A stretch of DNA of 64,000 nt, from contig NZ_JBMPIX010000001.1 of NCBI RefSeq assembly GCF_049341065.1, positions 434,001 to 498,000 on the forward strand. Direction: 5' to 3'. Below, piece by piece: positions 1 to 7,461 of this stretch (its first letter is position 1; every line of letters begins with the position of its first letter). The stretch is from Pacificoceanicola sp049341065 (GTDB lineage Bacteria > Pseudomonadota > Alphaproteobacteria > Rhodobacterales > Rhodobacteraceae). The translations under genes were made by a program, and so were the position numbers. A model generated the notes under the pieces. That model did not search any database. It had not been told where the DNA came from and saw only the letters and a list, made by a program, of their open reading frames with translations.

Positions 1-42
1 GGCACGGCTGAACTGATTGTCAGCCCGTGGCTTGAAGCGTAA
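1..42 (+). CDS. 3' end of an unidentified upstream phage gene (partial)
   Basis: An open frame enters from the left edge and ends with TAA at 40-42 (last residues ...LIVSPWLEA). The protease gene begins 15 bases later with its own ribosome site, which fits one late operon. In Mu the gene before I is the virion morphogenesis gene G, but too little is present to identify the family. Confidence 0.4.
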   Translation, partial: GTAELIVSPWLEA

Positions 43-57
43 GGCGGAGGATCGACC

Positions 58-996
58 ATGGGGCCGACCTTCACCGTCCAATGCGACAATGCGCTTCCCT
101 ACGCGCCCGACTGGGTGCAGCTCACGCCATTGGGGGCGATCACCGCGCGCGACGGGCGCAACTTTGTGGTGGACGATCCGGACGCCATTCTTGCCGCCTT
201 TGCGGCTGGCGGGATTGATCTGCCGATTGACTACGAACACCAGAACGACAACCCCAAGGCCAAGCTTTCCGGACCTGTGCCAGCGGCGGGGTGGATCAAG
301 GAACTTGCCACCCGTGCCGATGGTATTTGGGGCCGCGTCGAATGGACCGACCGCGCCAGCGCGATGATTGCCGCGCGCGAATACCGGTTTCTCAGCCCGA
401 CGCTGATTATCGAAAAGAACTCGGGTCAAGTGGCCTTGATCCGGGGAGCGGCGCTTGTCCACAACCCGGCGCTGCACATCAAGGCGCTTGCCGCACAGGA
501 GGACACAATGCCCGATCCCACCACGCCAAAGACCGCGCCGGATATGACCGGCCTCATGGCCCGCCTTGCCAAGCTTGTTGGCTTGGACGAAGACGCCACC
601 GAAGAAGACCTTTTTGCCGCGCTGCGGCAACGCCTGGACGGGGCCAATCCTGACCCAAGCAAATTCGCTCCCATCGAGGCCCTTCGAGAAGCGATGAATG
701 ACCGCAACAAGGAGCTTGCGACCTTCCGTGAAGAGCGCGCGCAACGCAAAGTCAACGACGCCTGGAATGCCGGATACCTGACCACGGGCGGCAAGGCATG
801 GGCGCTGGAACTTTGCATGAAGGATGAGGCCAGCTTTGACGCCTTTATCGCCAATACCGCCCCGGCCTATGCGCACCTGACAACCTCTGTTGTCCCCAAG
901 GGCATACCTGGCATGAGCAAGCCCGAGCATTCCGCCGAGGTCATGCTCTTGAGCGAACAGCTTGGGGTCACGCCGGAACGCCTGATAGGCGATTGA
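58..996 (+). CDS. Mu-like phage gpI, prohead protease/scaffold precursor
   Basis: This 312-residue protein resembles the Mu gpI family, the capsid maturation protease that trims the scaffold in phage heads. The family-like N-terminal half (about residues 1-150) carries the segment PIDYEHQND near residue 60 and FLSPTLIIEK near residue 108. The second half is charged and helical, as expected of a scaffold. GGAGG lies just before the ATG. A strong internal start at 508 suggests that the scaffold part is also made separately, as with Mu gene Z. It belongs to a prophage whose remaining head genes lie off the left edge or are lost. Family assignment is from recognition of motifs, not a search. Confidence 0.8.
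   Translation: MGPTFTVQCDNALPYAPDWVQLTPLGAITARDGRNFVVDDPDAILAAFAAGGIDLPIDYEHQNDNPKAKLSGPVPAAGWIKELATRADGIWGRVEWTDRASAMIAAREYRFLSPTLIIEKNSGQVALIRGAALVHNPALHIKALAAQEDTMPDPTTPKTAPDMTGLMARLAKLVGLDEDATEEDLFAALRQRLDGANPDPSKFAPIEALREAMNDRNKELATFREERAQRKVNDAWNAGYLTTGGKAWALELCMKDEASFDAFIANTAPAYAHLTTSVVPKGIPGMSKPEHSAEVMLLSEQLGVTPERLIGD
508..996 (+). CDS. Nested scaffold protein (gpZ-like), in-frame internal start within gpI
   Basis: Residue 151 of the protease is a methionine preceded by a perfect AGGAGG at 497-502, five bases from the ATG at 508. Initiation there would yield a 162-residue protein made only of the scaffold half (starting MPDPTTPKTAP). In phage Mu the scaffold Z is made from an internal start in gene I, so this is very probably the counterpart. 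The sequence shows the ribosome site and the frame. Use of the site is inferred. Confidence 0.6.
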   Translation: MPDPTTPKTAPDMTGLMARLAKLVGLDEDATEEDLFAALRQRLDGANPDPSKFAPIEALREAMNDRNKELATFREERAQRKVNDAWNAGYLTTGGKAWALELCMKDEASFDAFIANTAPAYAHLTTSVVPKGIPGMSKPEHSAEVMLLSEQLGVTPERLIGD

Positions 997-1122
997 TCGA
1001 AATGGGCGGCGGTCTCCACCCTTGCCGCCCTGTCGGCCCTGGCCATTGAAAGCCGGGGCGTGCGGGGGCCGGACCGGTCAGCAACATCCGGTCCTCGCAA
1101 AGCTATTTCAGGAGTGTCGCGC

Positions 1123-1173
1123 ATGGTCGTGAAAGTAACTGTCACCAAAGACCTGTCCAGCGCAGTCGAATGA
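1123..1173 (+). pseudogene. 16-codon ORF, probable truncated phage gene or leader
   Basis: A tiny frame (MVVKVTVTKDLSSAVE) starts at an ATG preceded by CAGGAG at 1109-1114 and ends in an ATGA overlap with the Mor-like gene at 1170. It has a good ribosome site, but the product is too short to classify. It could be the stump of a phage gene fused by deletion to downstream DNA, or a translational-coupling leader. I see no other gene in 997-1122. Confidence 0.35.
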
Positions 1174-1523
1174 GCGCGCTTCCGGCCATAAGGTATCCGC
1201 GACACCCGGCCCATATTGACGCCTATGTCGAAGTCTTGGGGCCAAGTGTTGCCGTTCGTTTTCTGATTGCGTTTGGTGGCACGCCCCTCTACTTCCCGGA
1301 TGATCCCTGCGGGCGCAGTCAGGCCGAGGCCCTGATTGGTGCCGCGCAATTGCGCGAGCTGAGCGCGCGAATGCCGTCGAACCGGGCCGAAGTGCCAATG
1401 CCGAAGAATTGGTTGATCCGGTCCCTTCATGCCGAGGGCCTTAGCGTCAGTCAGATTTGCCGAACTCTGAAAACCACCAGCACCAACGTCAAGCGCACCC
1501 TGCGCGACGCGAGGGCGAGATGA
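1170..1523 (+). CDS. Mor-like phage transcription activator
   Basis: This 117-residue protein has the two features of the Mor/C activator family of Mu-like phages. A dimerisation-type segment (FGGTPLYFP near residues 35-43) is followed by a C-terminal helix-turn-helix with the segment EGLSVSQICRTLKTTSTNVK (about residues 87-106). In Mu, Mor switches on middle transcription. It overlaps the preceding mini-ORF and the following gene by ATGA, so the three are translationally coupled. Finding it downstream of a late head gene departs from the Mu order, in which mor lies upstream of the head genes. That may mean an internal rearrangement or a different phage type. Confidence 0.65.
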   Translation: MSALPAIRYPRHPAHIDAYVEVLGPSVAVRFLIAFGGTPLYFPDDPCGRSQAEALIGAAQLRELSARMPSNRAEVPMPKNWLIRSLHAEGLSVSQICRTLKTTSTNVKRTLRDARAR

Positions 1524-1909
1524 GCGGTGCGGCGGATCAACTGCGCCAATCCCTGCGCGAATTGCGCGCGGTCTCCGACGCCTTGTCCGGGGCGATGGAC
1601 CGCGCTGAGGCCGCGCTTGAAACCCATTTTGAAGCCGGTGTTCAACAGCCTGTTCAACCGGCCATTGAAGGATTGCCTCCGCCCTGTGAACACCGCCGCC
1701 AGCACCGCCCCGGACGCCCCGCGATCATCGACAAAGACCCCGAGCTGCGCGCCTTCATCCTCGCCCGGATCAACCGCTTGACATTCCCCCAACTCGAAGC
1801 CGAAGTTGCCAATGCCTTTCCGCCTGAGCGCCGCGTCAAAAAGACGGCAATCAACGACTGGTGGAACAAACACCGCGACGCCCTCAGCCCGATTTTCCAA
1901 CCGGAATAG
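1520..1909 (+). CDS. Hypothetical phage protein with coiled-coil and HTH-like C terminus
   Basis: This protein has 129 residues and starts at ATG 1520, overlapping the TGA of the Mor-like gene. The first 45 residues look helical and coiled-coil-like. A middle segment (GRPAIIDKDPELRAFI) is followed by a helix-turn-helix-like stretch ending KKTAINDWWNKH. That layout recalls small DNA-binding proteins of Mu-like phages, including gp27-type terminase small subunits, but I cannot assign a family. It is the last recognisable phage gene before guaB. Confidence 0.55.
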   Translation: MSGAADQLRQSLRELRAVSDALSGAMDRAEAALETHFEAGVQQPVQPAIEGLPPPCEHRRQHRPGRPAIIDKDPELRAFILARINRLTFPQLEAEVANAFPPERRVKKTAINDWWNKHRDALSPIFQPE

Positions 1910-1934
1910 TCCGGGAACTTCGAGCGTAGTCCGG
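1907..1934. repeat. Tandem 8-bp direct repeat near the putative prophage end
   Basis: TAGTCCGG occurs at 1907-1914 and again at 1927-1934, exactly 20 bases apart, in the non-coding strip between the last phage gene and guaB. Regularly spaced short repeats are typical of transposase-binding sites at the ends of Mu-like phages. The assignment as the right end is an inference. Confidence 0.3.
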
Positions 1935-2064
1935 TATCAAAACCCACTGTAAGCCCATGTCAGGATTAGCTGTAACTACACATTTCCGCCCTTTAGCCCT
2001 TTCCCCTCGGGATGATCCATGCAATAGGGACGTGCCAACCGATCCCCTCCAAAGGAGCCACCCC

Positions 2065-3513
2065 ATGGAGATTCGTGAGGCCCTGACCTTCGATGACGTA
2101 CTGCTTGTTCCCGGCGCATCCGATGTGCTTCCCAGCACCGCTGACACGCGCACCCGGGTAACCAAATCCATTGATCTCAACATCCCGCTCCTGTCCTCGG
2201 CCATGGACACGGTGACCGAGGCACGTATGGCCATCACCATGGCGCAGGCCGGCGGCATGGGGGTGATCCATAAGAACCTGAGCGCTGAAGAGCAGGCCCG
2301 TCAGGTCCGCCGGGTCAAACGGTTTGAGTCCGGCATCGTCTACAACCCCGTCACCCTGACCCCCGATCAAACCTTGGCAGACGCTAAGGCACTGACCGAG
2401 CGGTACGGCTTTACCGGCTTTCCGGTGGTCGACAAGGATCACCGGGTTGTCGGCATCGTGACCAATCGCGACATGCGGTTTGCCGAACACGATGACACGC
2501 CGGTCAAAGCCATGATGACGCACGAAAATCTGGCGATCCTGCGAGAACCGGCTGACCGTCCCGAAGCCATCGCCAAGATGAAGGAACGGCGCATCGAAAA
2601 GCTGCTGGTCACCGATGACACCGGCAAGCTGACCGGCCTTTTGACGCTGAAAGACACCGAACAGGCGGTGGTCAACCCGACTGCCTGCAAGGACGATCTG
2701 GGGCGGCTGCGTGTGGCGGCGGCCAGTTCGGTTGGCGACAGCGGCTTTGAGCGGACCGAGATGCTGATCGACAGCGGCGTGGACATCGTGGTGATTGACA
2801 CCGCACATGGCCATTCGCGCGGCGTGATCGAGGCTGTGACCCGGGCCAAGCGCCTGTCGAATGGGGTTCAGATCATCGCGGGCAACGTGGCGACCTCCGA
2901 GGCGACGCGCGCCCTGATCGATGCCGGGGCCGATGCGGTCAAGGTCGGCATCGGGCCGGGCTCGATCTGTACCACGCGCATGGTGGCGGGGGTTGGTGTG
3001 CCGCAGCTGACGGCGATCATGGACTGCGCCTCGGCGGCGGGGGACGTCCCGGTGATCGCCGATGGCGGCATCAAGTTTTCCGGTGATTTTGCCAAGGCGA
3101 TCGCGGCGGGGGCGTCCTGCGCAATGGTCGGCAGCATGATCGCTGGCACAGACGAATCCCCGGGCGAGGTGATCCTGTATCAAGGCCGTTCCTTCAAAGC
3201 CTATCGCGGTATGGGCAGCCTTGGCGCCATGGCGCGCGGCTCGGCTGACCGTTATTTCCAAAAGGACGCGGCAAGCGACAAACTGGTGCCCGAAGGGATC
3301 GAAGGGCAGGTGGCCTACAAAGGGTCTGCCGGGGCGGTCATTCACCAGTTGGTGGGCGGTCTGCGGGCGGCCATGGGCTATACCGGTTGCGCCACGGTCG
3401 AGCAGATGCGCGGTGGCTGCCGCTTTGTGAAGATTACAGGCGCCGGTCTCAAGGAAAGCCATGTTCACGACGTGCAGATCACCCGCGAAAGCCCGAACTA
3501 CCGGATCGGCTGA
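2065..3513 (+). CDS. guaB: IMP dehydrogenase
   Basis: This enzyme oxidises IMP to XMP with NAD+, the committed step of GMP synthesis in the cytoplasm. The 482 residues match the family length. The N-terminal segment LTFDDVLLVP is followed by two CBS domains (about residues 90-205) inserted in the TIM barrel. The catalytic loop GPGSICTTR places the active-site cysteine at residue 302. The ATG at 2065 is chosen because AAAGGAG lies at 2051-2057; the frame is open further upstream, but without a ribosome site. A strong hairpin follows. The gene sits directly beside the prophage fragment, so its promoter lies in 1935-2050. Confidence 0.97.
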   Translation: MEIREALTFDDVLLVPGASDVLPSTADTRTRVTKSIDLNIPLLSSAMDTVTEARMAITMAQAGGMGVIHKNLSAEEQARQVRRVKRFESGIVYNPVTLTPDQTLADAKALTERYGFTGFPVVDKDHRVVGIVTNRDMRFAEHDDTPVKAMMTHENLAILREPADRPEAIAKMKERRIEKLLVTDDTGKLTGLLTLKDTEQAVVNPTACKDDLGRLRVAAASSVGDSGFERTEMLIDSGVDIVVIDTAHGHSRGVIEAVTRAKRLSNGVQIIAGNVATSEATRALIDAGADAVKVGIGPGSICTTRMVAGVGVPQLTAIMDCASAAGDVPVIADGGIKFSGDFAKAIAAGASCAMVGSMIAGTDESPGEVILYQGRSFKAYRGMGSLGAMARGSADRYFQKDAASDKLVPEGIEGQVAYKGSAGAVIHQLVGGLRAAMGYTGCATVEQMRGGCRFVKITGAGLKESHVHDVQITRESPNYRIG

Positions 3514-3532
3514 AACGCAGCTTTGGAATGAA

Positions 3533-3563
3533 AAACGCCGGGGTCGCAAGGCCCCGGCGTTTC
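3533..3563. terminator. Bidirectional intrinsic terminator between guaB and kdgD
   Basis: An 11-bp perfect stem (AAACGCCGGGG at 3533-3543 with CCCCGGCGTTT at 3552-3562) encloses an 8-base loop. The A-run before it and the T-run after it allow it to stop transcription from both convergent genes. Confidence 0.85.
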
Positions 3564-3584
3564 GCATTTCCAAGGCCCTTCGGG

Positions 3585-4490
3585 TCAGTCGTAGCCCTTG
3601 ATCAGTTCCTGCATCATCTCGCGCTCTTCGCCGGTCAGGTCGGTCAGGGGCGTGCGCACCGGGCCGGTGTCGAAGCCGCGCAGGGAAACCCCTGCCTTGA
3701 TCGCCGAAACCGCATAACCGGTGCACCGGTCGCGGATCTTGGTGAAGGGATAGTAGAAATCCCGCAGCATCTGTTCGCAGGTGGCATCATCGCCAGCGAG
3801 GAACGCCGCGTGGAATTTCAGGGCGGTTTTCGGCACAAAGTTGAAGACGGCAGACGAATAGGTATCCACCCCGGCGCCGCGATAGGCTTGGGCGAACAGC
3901 TCGTGCGTGGGCATGCCGCCGACATAGGCCAGACGGTCGCCGTTGTGTACGGTGATGCGCTTGACGGTATCTATGTCGCCGGTGCCATCCTTGAAGCCGA
4001 TCAGGTTCGGGCAATCATCCGCCAGCCGCGCGAGCGTTTCCGCTGAGACCACCGATTGGCCGCGATTGTACACGATCACGCCCATGTTGGTCGAATGGCA
4101 GACCCGGCGGATGTGGTTTTCGATCCCTTTTTGCGGCGCGCCGATCAGGTAGTGGGGCAACAGCAGGATACCGTCGCCGCCCGCTGCCTCGATCCCCTGA
4201 GCCATGTCGATGGCCATGCGGGTGCCATAGCCGCAGCCGGCGATGATCGGGTCATTGGGCTGGGTGGCCTTTGCGGTCTTGACGACGTCGACCACTTCTT
4301 GCGGCGTCAGCGAAAACAACTCGCCGGTCCCGCCCGCGACGATCAGGCCTGCGACGGGGGTTTCGGCCAGCCATTCCAGATGCGCTGCAAAGGCCTTGTG
4401 GTTGACTTGATCCTCGGCATCGAAAGGCGTGACCGGAAAGGATAGCAGACCAGAGCGGATGATCTCTCGGAGGTCGGTTGGGGCAATCAT
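3585..4490 (-). CDS. kdgD: 5-dehydro-4-deoxyglucarate dehydratase
   Basis: KdgD dehydrates and decarboxylates 5-dehydro-4-deoxy-D-glucarate to 2-oxoglutarate semialdehyde. The 301-residue TIM barrel belongs to the DapA/NAL aldolase superfamily. It shows GGTGE (residues 53-57), a catalytic-type Tyr141 in VIVYNRGQ, and the Schiff-base Lys167 in GFKDGTGD. It is the last gene of the minus-strand uronate operon, 39 bases after udh. It is the common exit point for both glucarate and galactarate made by the dehydratases encoded at 16541 and 17795. The neighbourhood strongly supports KdgD over another DapA-family lyase. Confidence 0.93.
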   Translation of the reverse strand: MIAPTDLREIIRSGLLSFPVTPFDAEDQVNHKAFAAHLEWLAETPVAGLIVAGGTGELFSLTPQEVVDVVKTAKATQPNDPIIAGCGYGTRMAIDMAQGIEAAGGDGILLLPHYLIGAPQKGIENHIRRVCHSTNMGVIVYNRGQSVVSAETLARLADDCPNLIGFKDGTGDIDTVKRITVHNGDRLAYVGGMPTHELFAQAYRGAGVDTYSSAVFNFVPKTALKFHAAFLAGDDATCEQMLRDFYYPFTKIRDRCTGYAVSAIKAGVSLRGFDTGPVRTPLTDLTGEEREMMQELIKGYD

Positions 4491-4529
4491 GTGGATGTCC
4501 TTATTGGGCGTATTCAGGGGGGAACTGGG

Positions 4530-5324
4530 TCAGTCTTCGTGGATCGTGTCGGCGCAGAACATGCCGCCTTGGAACACCACGTCAGGGGCGTCCGGGGAGG
4601 GCTTGGCGGTGCTCGCGTCGACCTTGGCGCGAAACGACTCGGCATTGTCCTGCGGTTTCCAGCCCAGCCATGCGATGTTTGAGTTGTCCCAGAAGCTGGC
4701 GGTGTTGTCCGAGGCGCCGTAGATGATCGGGCAACCCAGTTTCGGGACGTCAAAGATGCGGGTGATCATGCCAGCGAAATCATCATAGGACATCCATGTG
4801 GACAGCATCCGGTGGTTGCGCGGCTCGGGGAAGCTGCTTCCGATGCGGACGATGGCAGTCTCTTGGCCGAATTTGTCGTGATAGGCATTGGCCACCGCTT
4901 CGCCAAAGACCTTTGATACGCCATAAAGCCCGTCGGGGCGCGGGTAGACCGTGTTGTCGATCACCTGATCCTGCTTGTAGAAACCAATGGCGTGGTTCGA
5001 CGAGGCAAAGACGATGCGCGGCATCCCGTTTTTGCGCGCAGCCTCGTAAAGGTTCATCACGCCTTGGATATTGGCGTTGTTGATGACGCTCCACGGCCCC
5101 TCGGTGCTTTTGCCGCCGAAATGCACGATGCCGTCACAGTCTTTGACCAGCTCTTCGACAGCGGCAGCATCGCCAAGATCGCAGATCACGATCTCTTCGT
5201 TGGGCTTTGCTTCGCCCATCTCGGTCATGTCCGAGAGGCGCAGGGTATCTGCCAGATGGGCCAGTTTCTCGCGCATGACAGTGCCCAGCCCGCCTGCGGC
5301 GCCGGTGATCAGAAGCCGTTTCAT
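4530..5324 (-). CDS. udh: Uronate dehydrogenase (NAD-dependent)
   Basis: Udh oxidises D-galacturonate or D-glucuronate to the aldarolactone with NAD+. The 264 residues form a short extended SDR/epimerase fold with the nucleotide motif TGAAGGLG (residues 7-14), a SSN stretch near 108-110 and the catalytic YGVSK (Tyr134, Lys138). Size and motif positions match the characterised Agrobacterium-type enzyme as I recall it. The start is the ATG at 5324, with AAAGGA upstream. Its first codon overlaps the TGA of the preceding hydrolase (ATGA), so the two are coupled. Confidence 0.92.
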   Translation of the reverse strand: MKRLLITGAAGGLGTVMREKLAHLADTLRLSDMTEMGEAKPNEEIVICDLGDAAAVEELVKDCDGIVHFGGKSTEGPWSVINNANIQGVMNLYEAARKNGMPRIVFASSNHAIGFYKQDQVIDNTVYPRPDGLYGVSKVFGEAVANAYHDKFGQETAIVRIGSSFPEPRNHRMLSTWMSYDDFAGMITRIFDVPKLGCPIIYGASDNTASFWDNSNIAWLGWKPQDNAESFRAKVDASTAKPSPDAPDVVFQGGMFCADTIHED

Positions 5325-6229
5325 CCTGTTTTCCTTTGGTCTTGAGTGTGTGTCAGCGCGCCGGTGGACCAGTCGCGCAGGAAGTTGATCACAGCCGCGC
5401 GCATCGGCGGCGTTTCGATATGGGTTTCGGCCTCGCAAAGCCGGGTGACAAGGTGGCCCCCGGTCGCATAGGCCCGGTGGACGCGCTCCAAGGCCGGGTC
5501 GCGGGCCTCAGGCGGGGTCAGGTGATCGCCGGTACCATGGGTGATCACCTGCGGGCGCGGGGCGATCAGGGCGGCAACATCGCCCATTTCGGCGTGGCGC
5601 AGCAGGCCGGGAACCGTCAGGAAATGCCCGTGTCGGTCATGGGTGCCCGTTTCGATCAGAGGCGCCATGTCGGCCAGCATGCACAGATGGGCACAGGCAC
5701 TGATGCGTGGATCAAGCGCCGCCAGCCAATAGGCGTGGGCGGCGCCCATCGACATGCCCAGCGTCGCGATTTGCGTGCAGAAGGGCTGCGACTCAAGCCA
5801 GCTGACCGCGCCTTGCAGATCGCCCAGCATCCGCCCCATCAGCGGCTGCCCGCGCCATAGTCCAGCCTTGGCAAGCGCGCTTTCGCTGCCAGATCCCTGA
5901 CGATCTCCGAACCCCGGCATATCGACACAGAGCACATTCAGGCCAAGTCCCAGCAGGTCGGGCGCATAAGGACCAGTAAGCCACCGCGCGCCCTGGATCA
6001 GTTCCCGGCGACCAAGAGTGTAGTCGCCGCCATGGGCATGGCAGTACAGCACGGTCGGTCGCGGGCTGGCCCCATCGGGACAAAGCAGCGTTGCGGTGGC
6101 GCCGTTCAATAGCCAGTCCTGCCGGATTCCCCCTGCGATGGTGGTTTCGTTGACCTGCACGCCCTCGGGCACATCGCCGGGGTCGGGCAGGGCCAGCAGC
6201 CCGCGCAAAGTGTCGCGAAGCGTGCTCAT
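5321..6229 (-). CDS. Alpha/beta hydrolase (dienelactone-hydrolase-like), uronate operon
   Basis: This is a 302-residue alpha/beta hydrolase with the nucleophile elbow GMSMGAA (Ser160), an oxyanion-side segment YCHAHGGDY near residues 62-70 and a later GTGDHLTP segment that could hold the acid. No signal peptide is seen, so it is cytoplasmic. It overlaps its neighbours by ATGA on both sides (6226-6229 and 5321-5324), which is strong evidence for a shared role with the sugar-acid enzymes. It may open a lactone or deacylate the substrate; the exact reaction cannot be read from sequence. Confidence 0.8.
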   Translation of the reverse strand: MSTLRDTLRGLLALPDPGDVPEGVQVNETTIAGGIRQDWLLNGATATLLCPDGASPRPTVLYCHAHGGDYTLGRRELIQGARWLTGPYAPDLLGLGLNVLCVDMPGFGDRQGSGSESALAKAGLWRGQPLMGRMLGDLQGAVSWLESQPFCTQIATLGMSMGAAHAYWLAALDPRISACAHLCMLADMAPLIETGTHDRHGHFLTVPGLLRHAEMGDVAALIAPRPQVITHGTGDHLTPPEARDPALERVHRAYATGGHLVTRLCEAETHIETPPMRAAVINFLRDWSTGALTHTQDQRKTG

Positions 6230-7404
6230 GTATAGCTCCACGAGCCGTCCGGGCGTTTCGGCAGTTTGCGTTCCCAGTGCACGTAGCGATCGGTTTTCAG
6301 GTAGTCTTCGTCGATCTCTACACCCCAGCCGGGACGATCGGGACGCAGCTCCAGATGGCCGTCCTTGGGCAGATATGGGTCCGTGATATAGGCGGCGCTT
6401 TGATCGTCTGTTTGCATGCCGTCCGAGTGATAGGCCGCACCGTGGGGCAGGCGGTATTCAAGGATCTTGAAATTCGGGCAGGCGGCCGAGAAATGCAGGT
6501 TCACGGCCGTCGCCAGCGGCCCCATCGGGTTGTGCGGCGCGACCGGGACAAAGAACGCCTCGGCCAGCGCGGCGATCTTGCGCATTTCCAGAAGCCCGCC
6601 GACCACGCAGATGTCGGGCTGGATGATATCGGCGCCGCCCGCCTGCAACAAACGCAGAAACTCGAACCGGCTGTAAAGGCTTTCACCGGTGGCCAGCGGC
6701 ACGCGCAGCTTCGATTTCAGGGCGCCCCAACTTTCGAAGTTTTCGGGGCGCATTGGCTCTTCGTAGAACATCGGGTTGAACGGGGCGAGGGCATTGCCCA
6801 ATTGCTCGGCCTGCCACGGTTCGAACAGCTTGGCATGGGCGTCATAGGCAAATTCATAATCCGGGCAGAGCGCGTGCAGCACCTCGACCCAATCGGCGGT
6901 GGCCTTGAGCGTCTTGCCCCAAGGCTCGGCATGGATGTCGTTGCGGTAGGGCGACATCTTGAAGGCGGTAAAGCCCCATTGCGCGTTCATCTGGTTGCAG
7001 TAGTCGCGCACTTCCTTCGGGTCGGGCGCGGTGTAAACGCCAAGATAGACCCGCACCCGGTCGCGTACGGTGCCGCCCAGCAGCTGATAGGCTGGGACGC
7101 CAAGCGCCTTGGCCGAAATGTCCCAGAGCGCATGATCAATAGCCGAGATCGCCGCAAGACCAAGGGCGCCGGGGGGGAACCGCGATTGCATCAGAAGCTT
7201 CTGTACGATGCGTTCGATGCGGCGTGGATCTTCGCCTTCGAGTTGCAGGAATAGATAGTCCAGCAAAGGCGGCAGAGCGCGATCGGGCCCATGATTATAG
7301 CACTCGCCCCAGCCGGTTATGCCCTCGTCGGTATCGATGGCCACGAGCACCCGGGGGCGATCGCGATCACATGTCATATAACTTCTCAGACCTGTTATTT
7401 TCAT
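6226..7404 (-). CDS. Mandelate racemase/enolase-superfamily sugar-acid dehydratase
   Basis: This 392-residue member of the enolase superfamily has an N-terminal capping domain and a C-terminal barrel. Residues in the expected metal-ligand positions are Asp188 (YDAH), Glu215 (YEEP) and Glu241 (TGES). The acid-base histidine is His291 in the segment VAPHNPMGPLATA, a pattern typical of galactonate- and mannonate-type dehydratases. Only Lys149 is present where racemases carry KxK. In this operon it probably dehydrates an aldonate or aldarate. A specific substrate cannot be fixed, because glucarate and galactarate dehydratases are encoded separately nearby. Confidence 0.85.
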   Translation of the reverse strand: MKITGLRSYMTCDRDRPRVLVAIDTDEGITGWGECYNHGPDRALPPLLDYLFLQLEGEDPRRIERIVQKLLMQSRFPPGALGLAAISAIDHALWDISAKALGVPAYQLLGGTVRDRVRVYLGVYTAPDPKEVRDYCNQMNAQWGFTAFKMSPYRNDIHAEPWGKTLKATADWVEVLHALCPDYEFAYDAHAKLFEPWQAEQLGNALAPFNPMFYEEPMRPENFESWGALKSKLRVPLATGESLYSRFEFLRLLQAGGADIIQPDICVVGGLLEMRKIAALAEAFFVPVAPHNPMGPLATAVNLHFSAACPNFKILEYRLPHGAAYHSDGMQTDDQSAAYITDPYLPKDGHLELRPDRPGWGVEIDEDYLKTDRYVHWERKLPKRPDGSWSYT

Positions 7405-7461
7405 TTGCTAGTATCTCGGGGTTTGAGTGCGGATTTGAATATTTGGAACGCGTTAAAGCAT

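Noticed and set aside
1..1909. Gene transfer agent remnant
   Set aside because: Rhodobacterales carry GTA clusters, but the protease, nested scaffold start and Mor-like protein are Mu-type and not part of the GTA gene set.
1993..3726. Very long open frame on the minus strand across guaB
   Set aside because: It is antisense to an unmistakable IMP dehydrogenase, has arginine/histidine-rich low-information sequence and no ribosome site. Such frames are common in GC-rich DNA.
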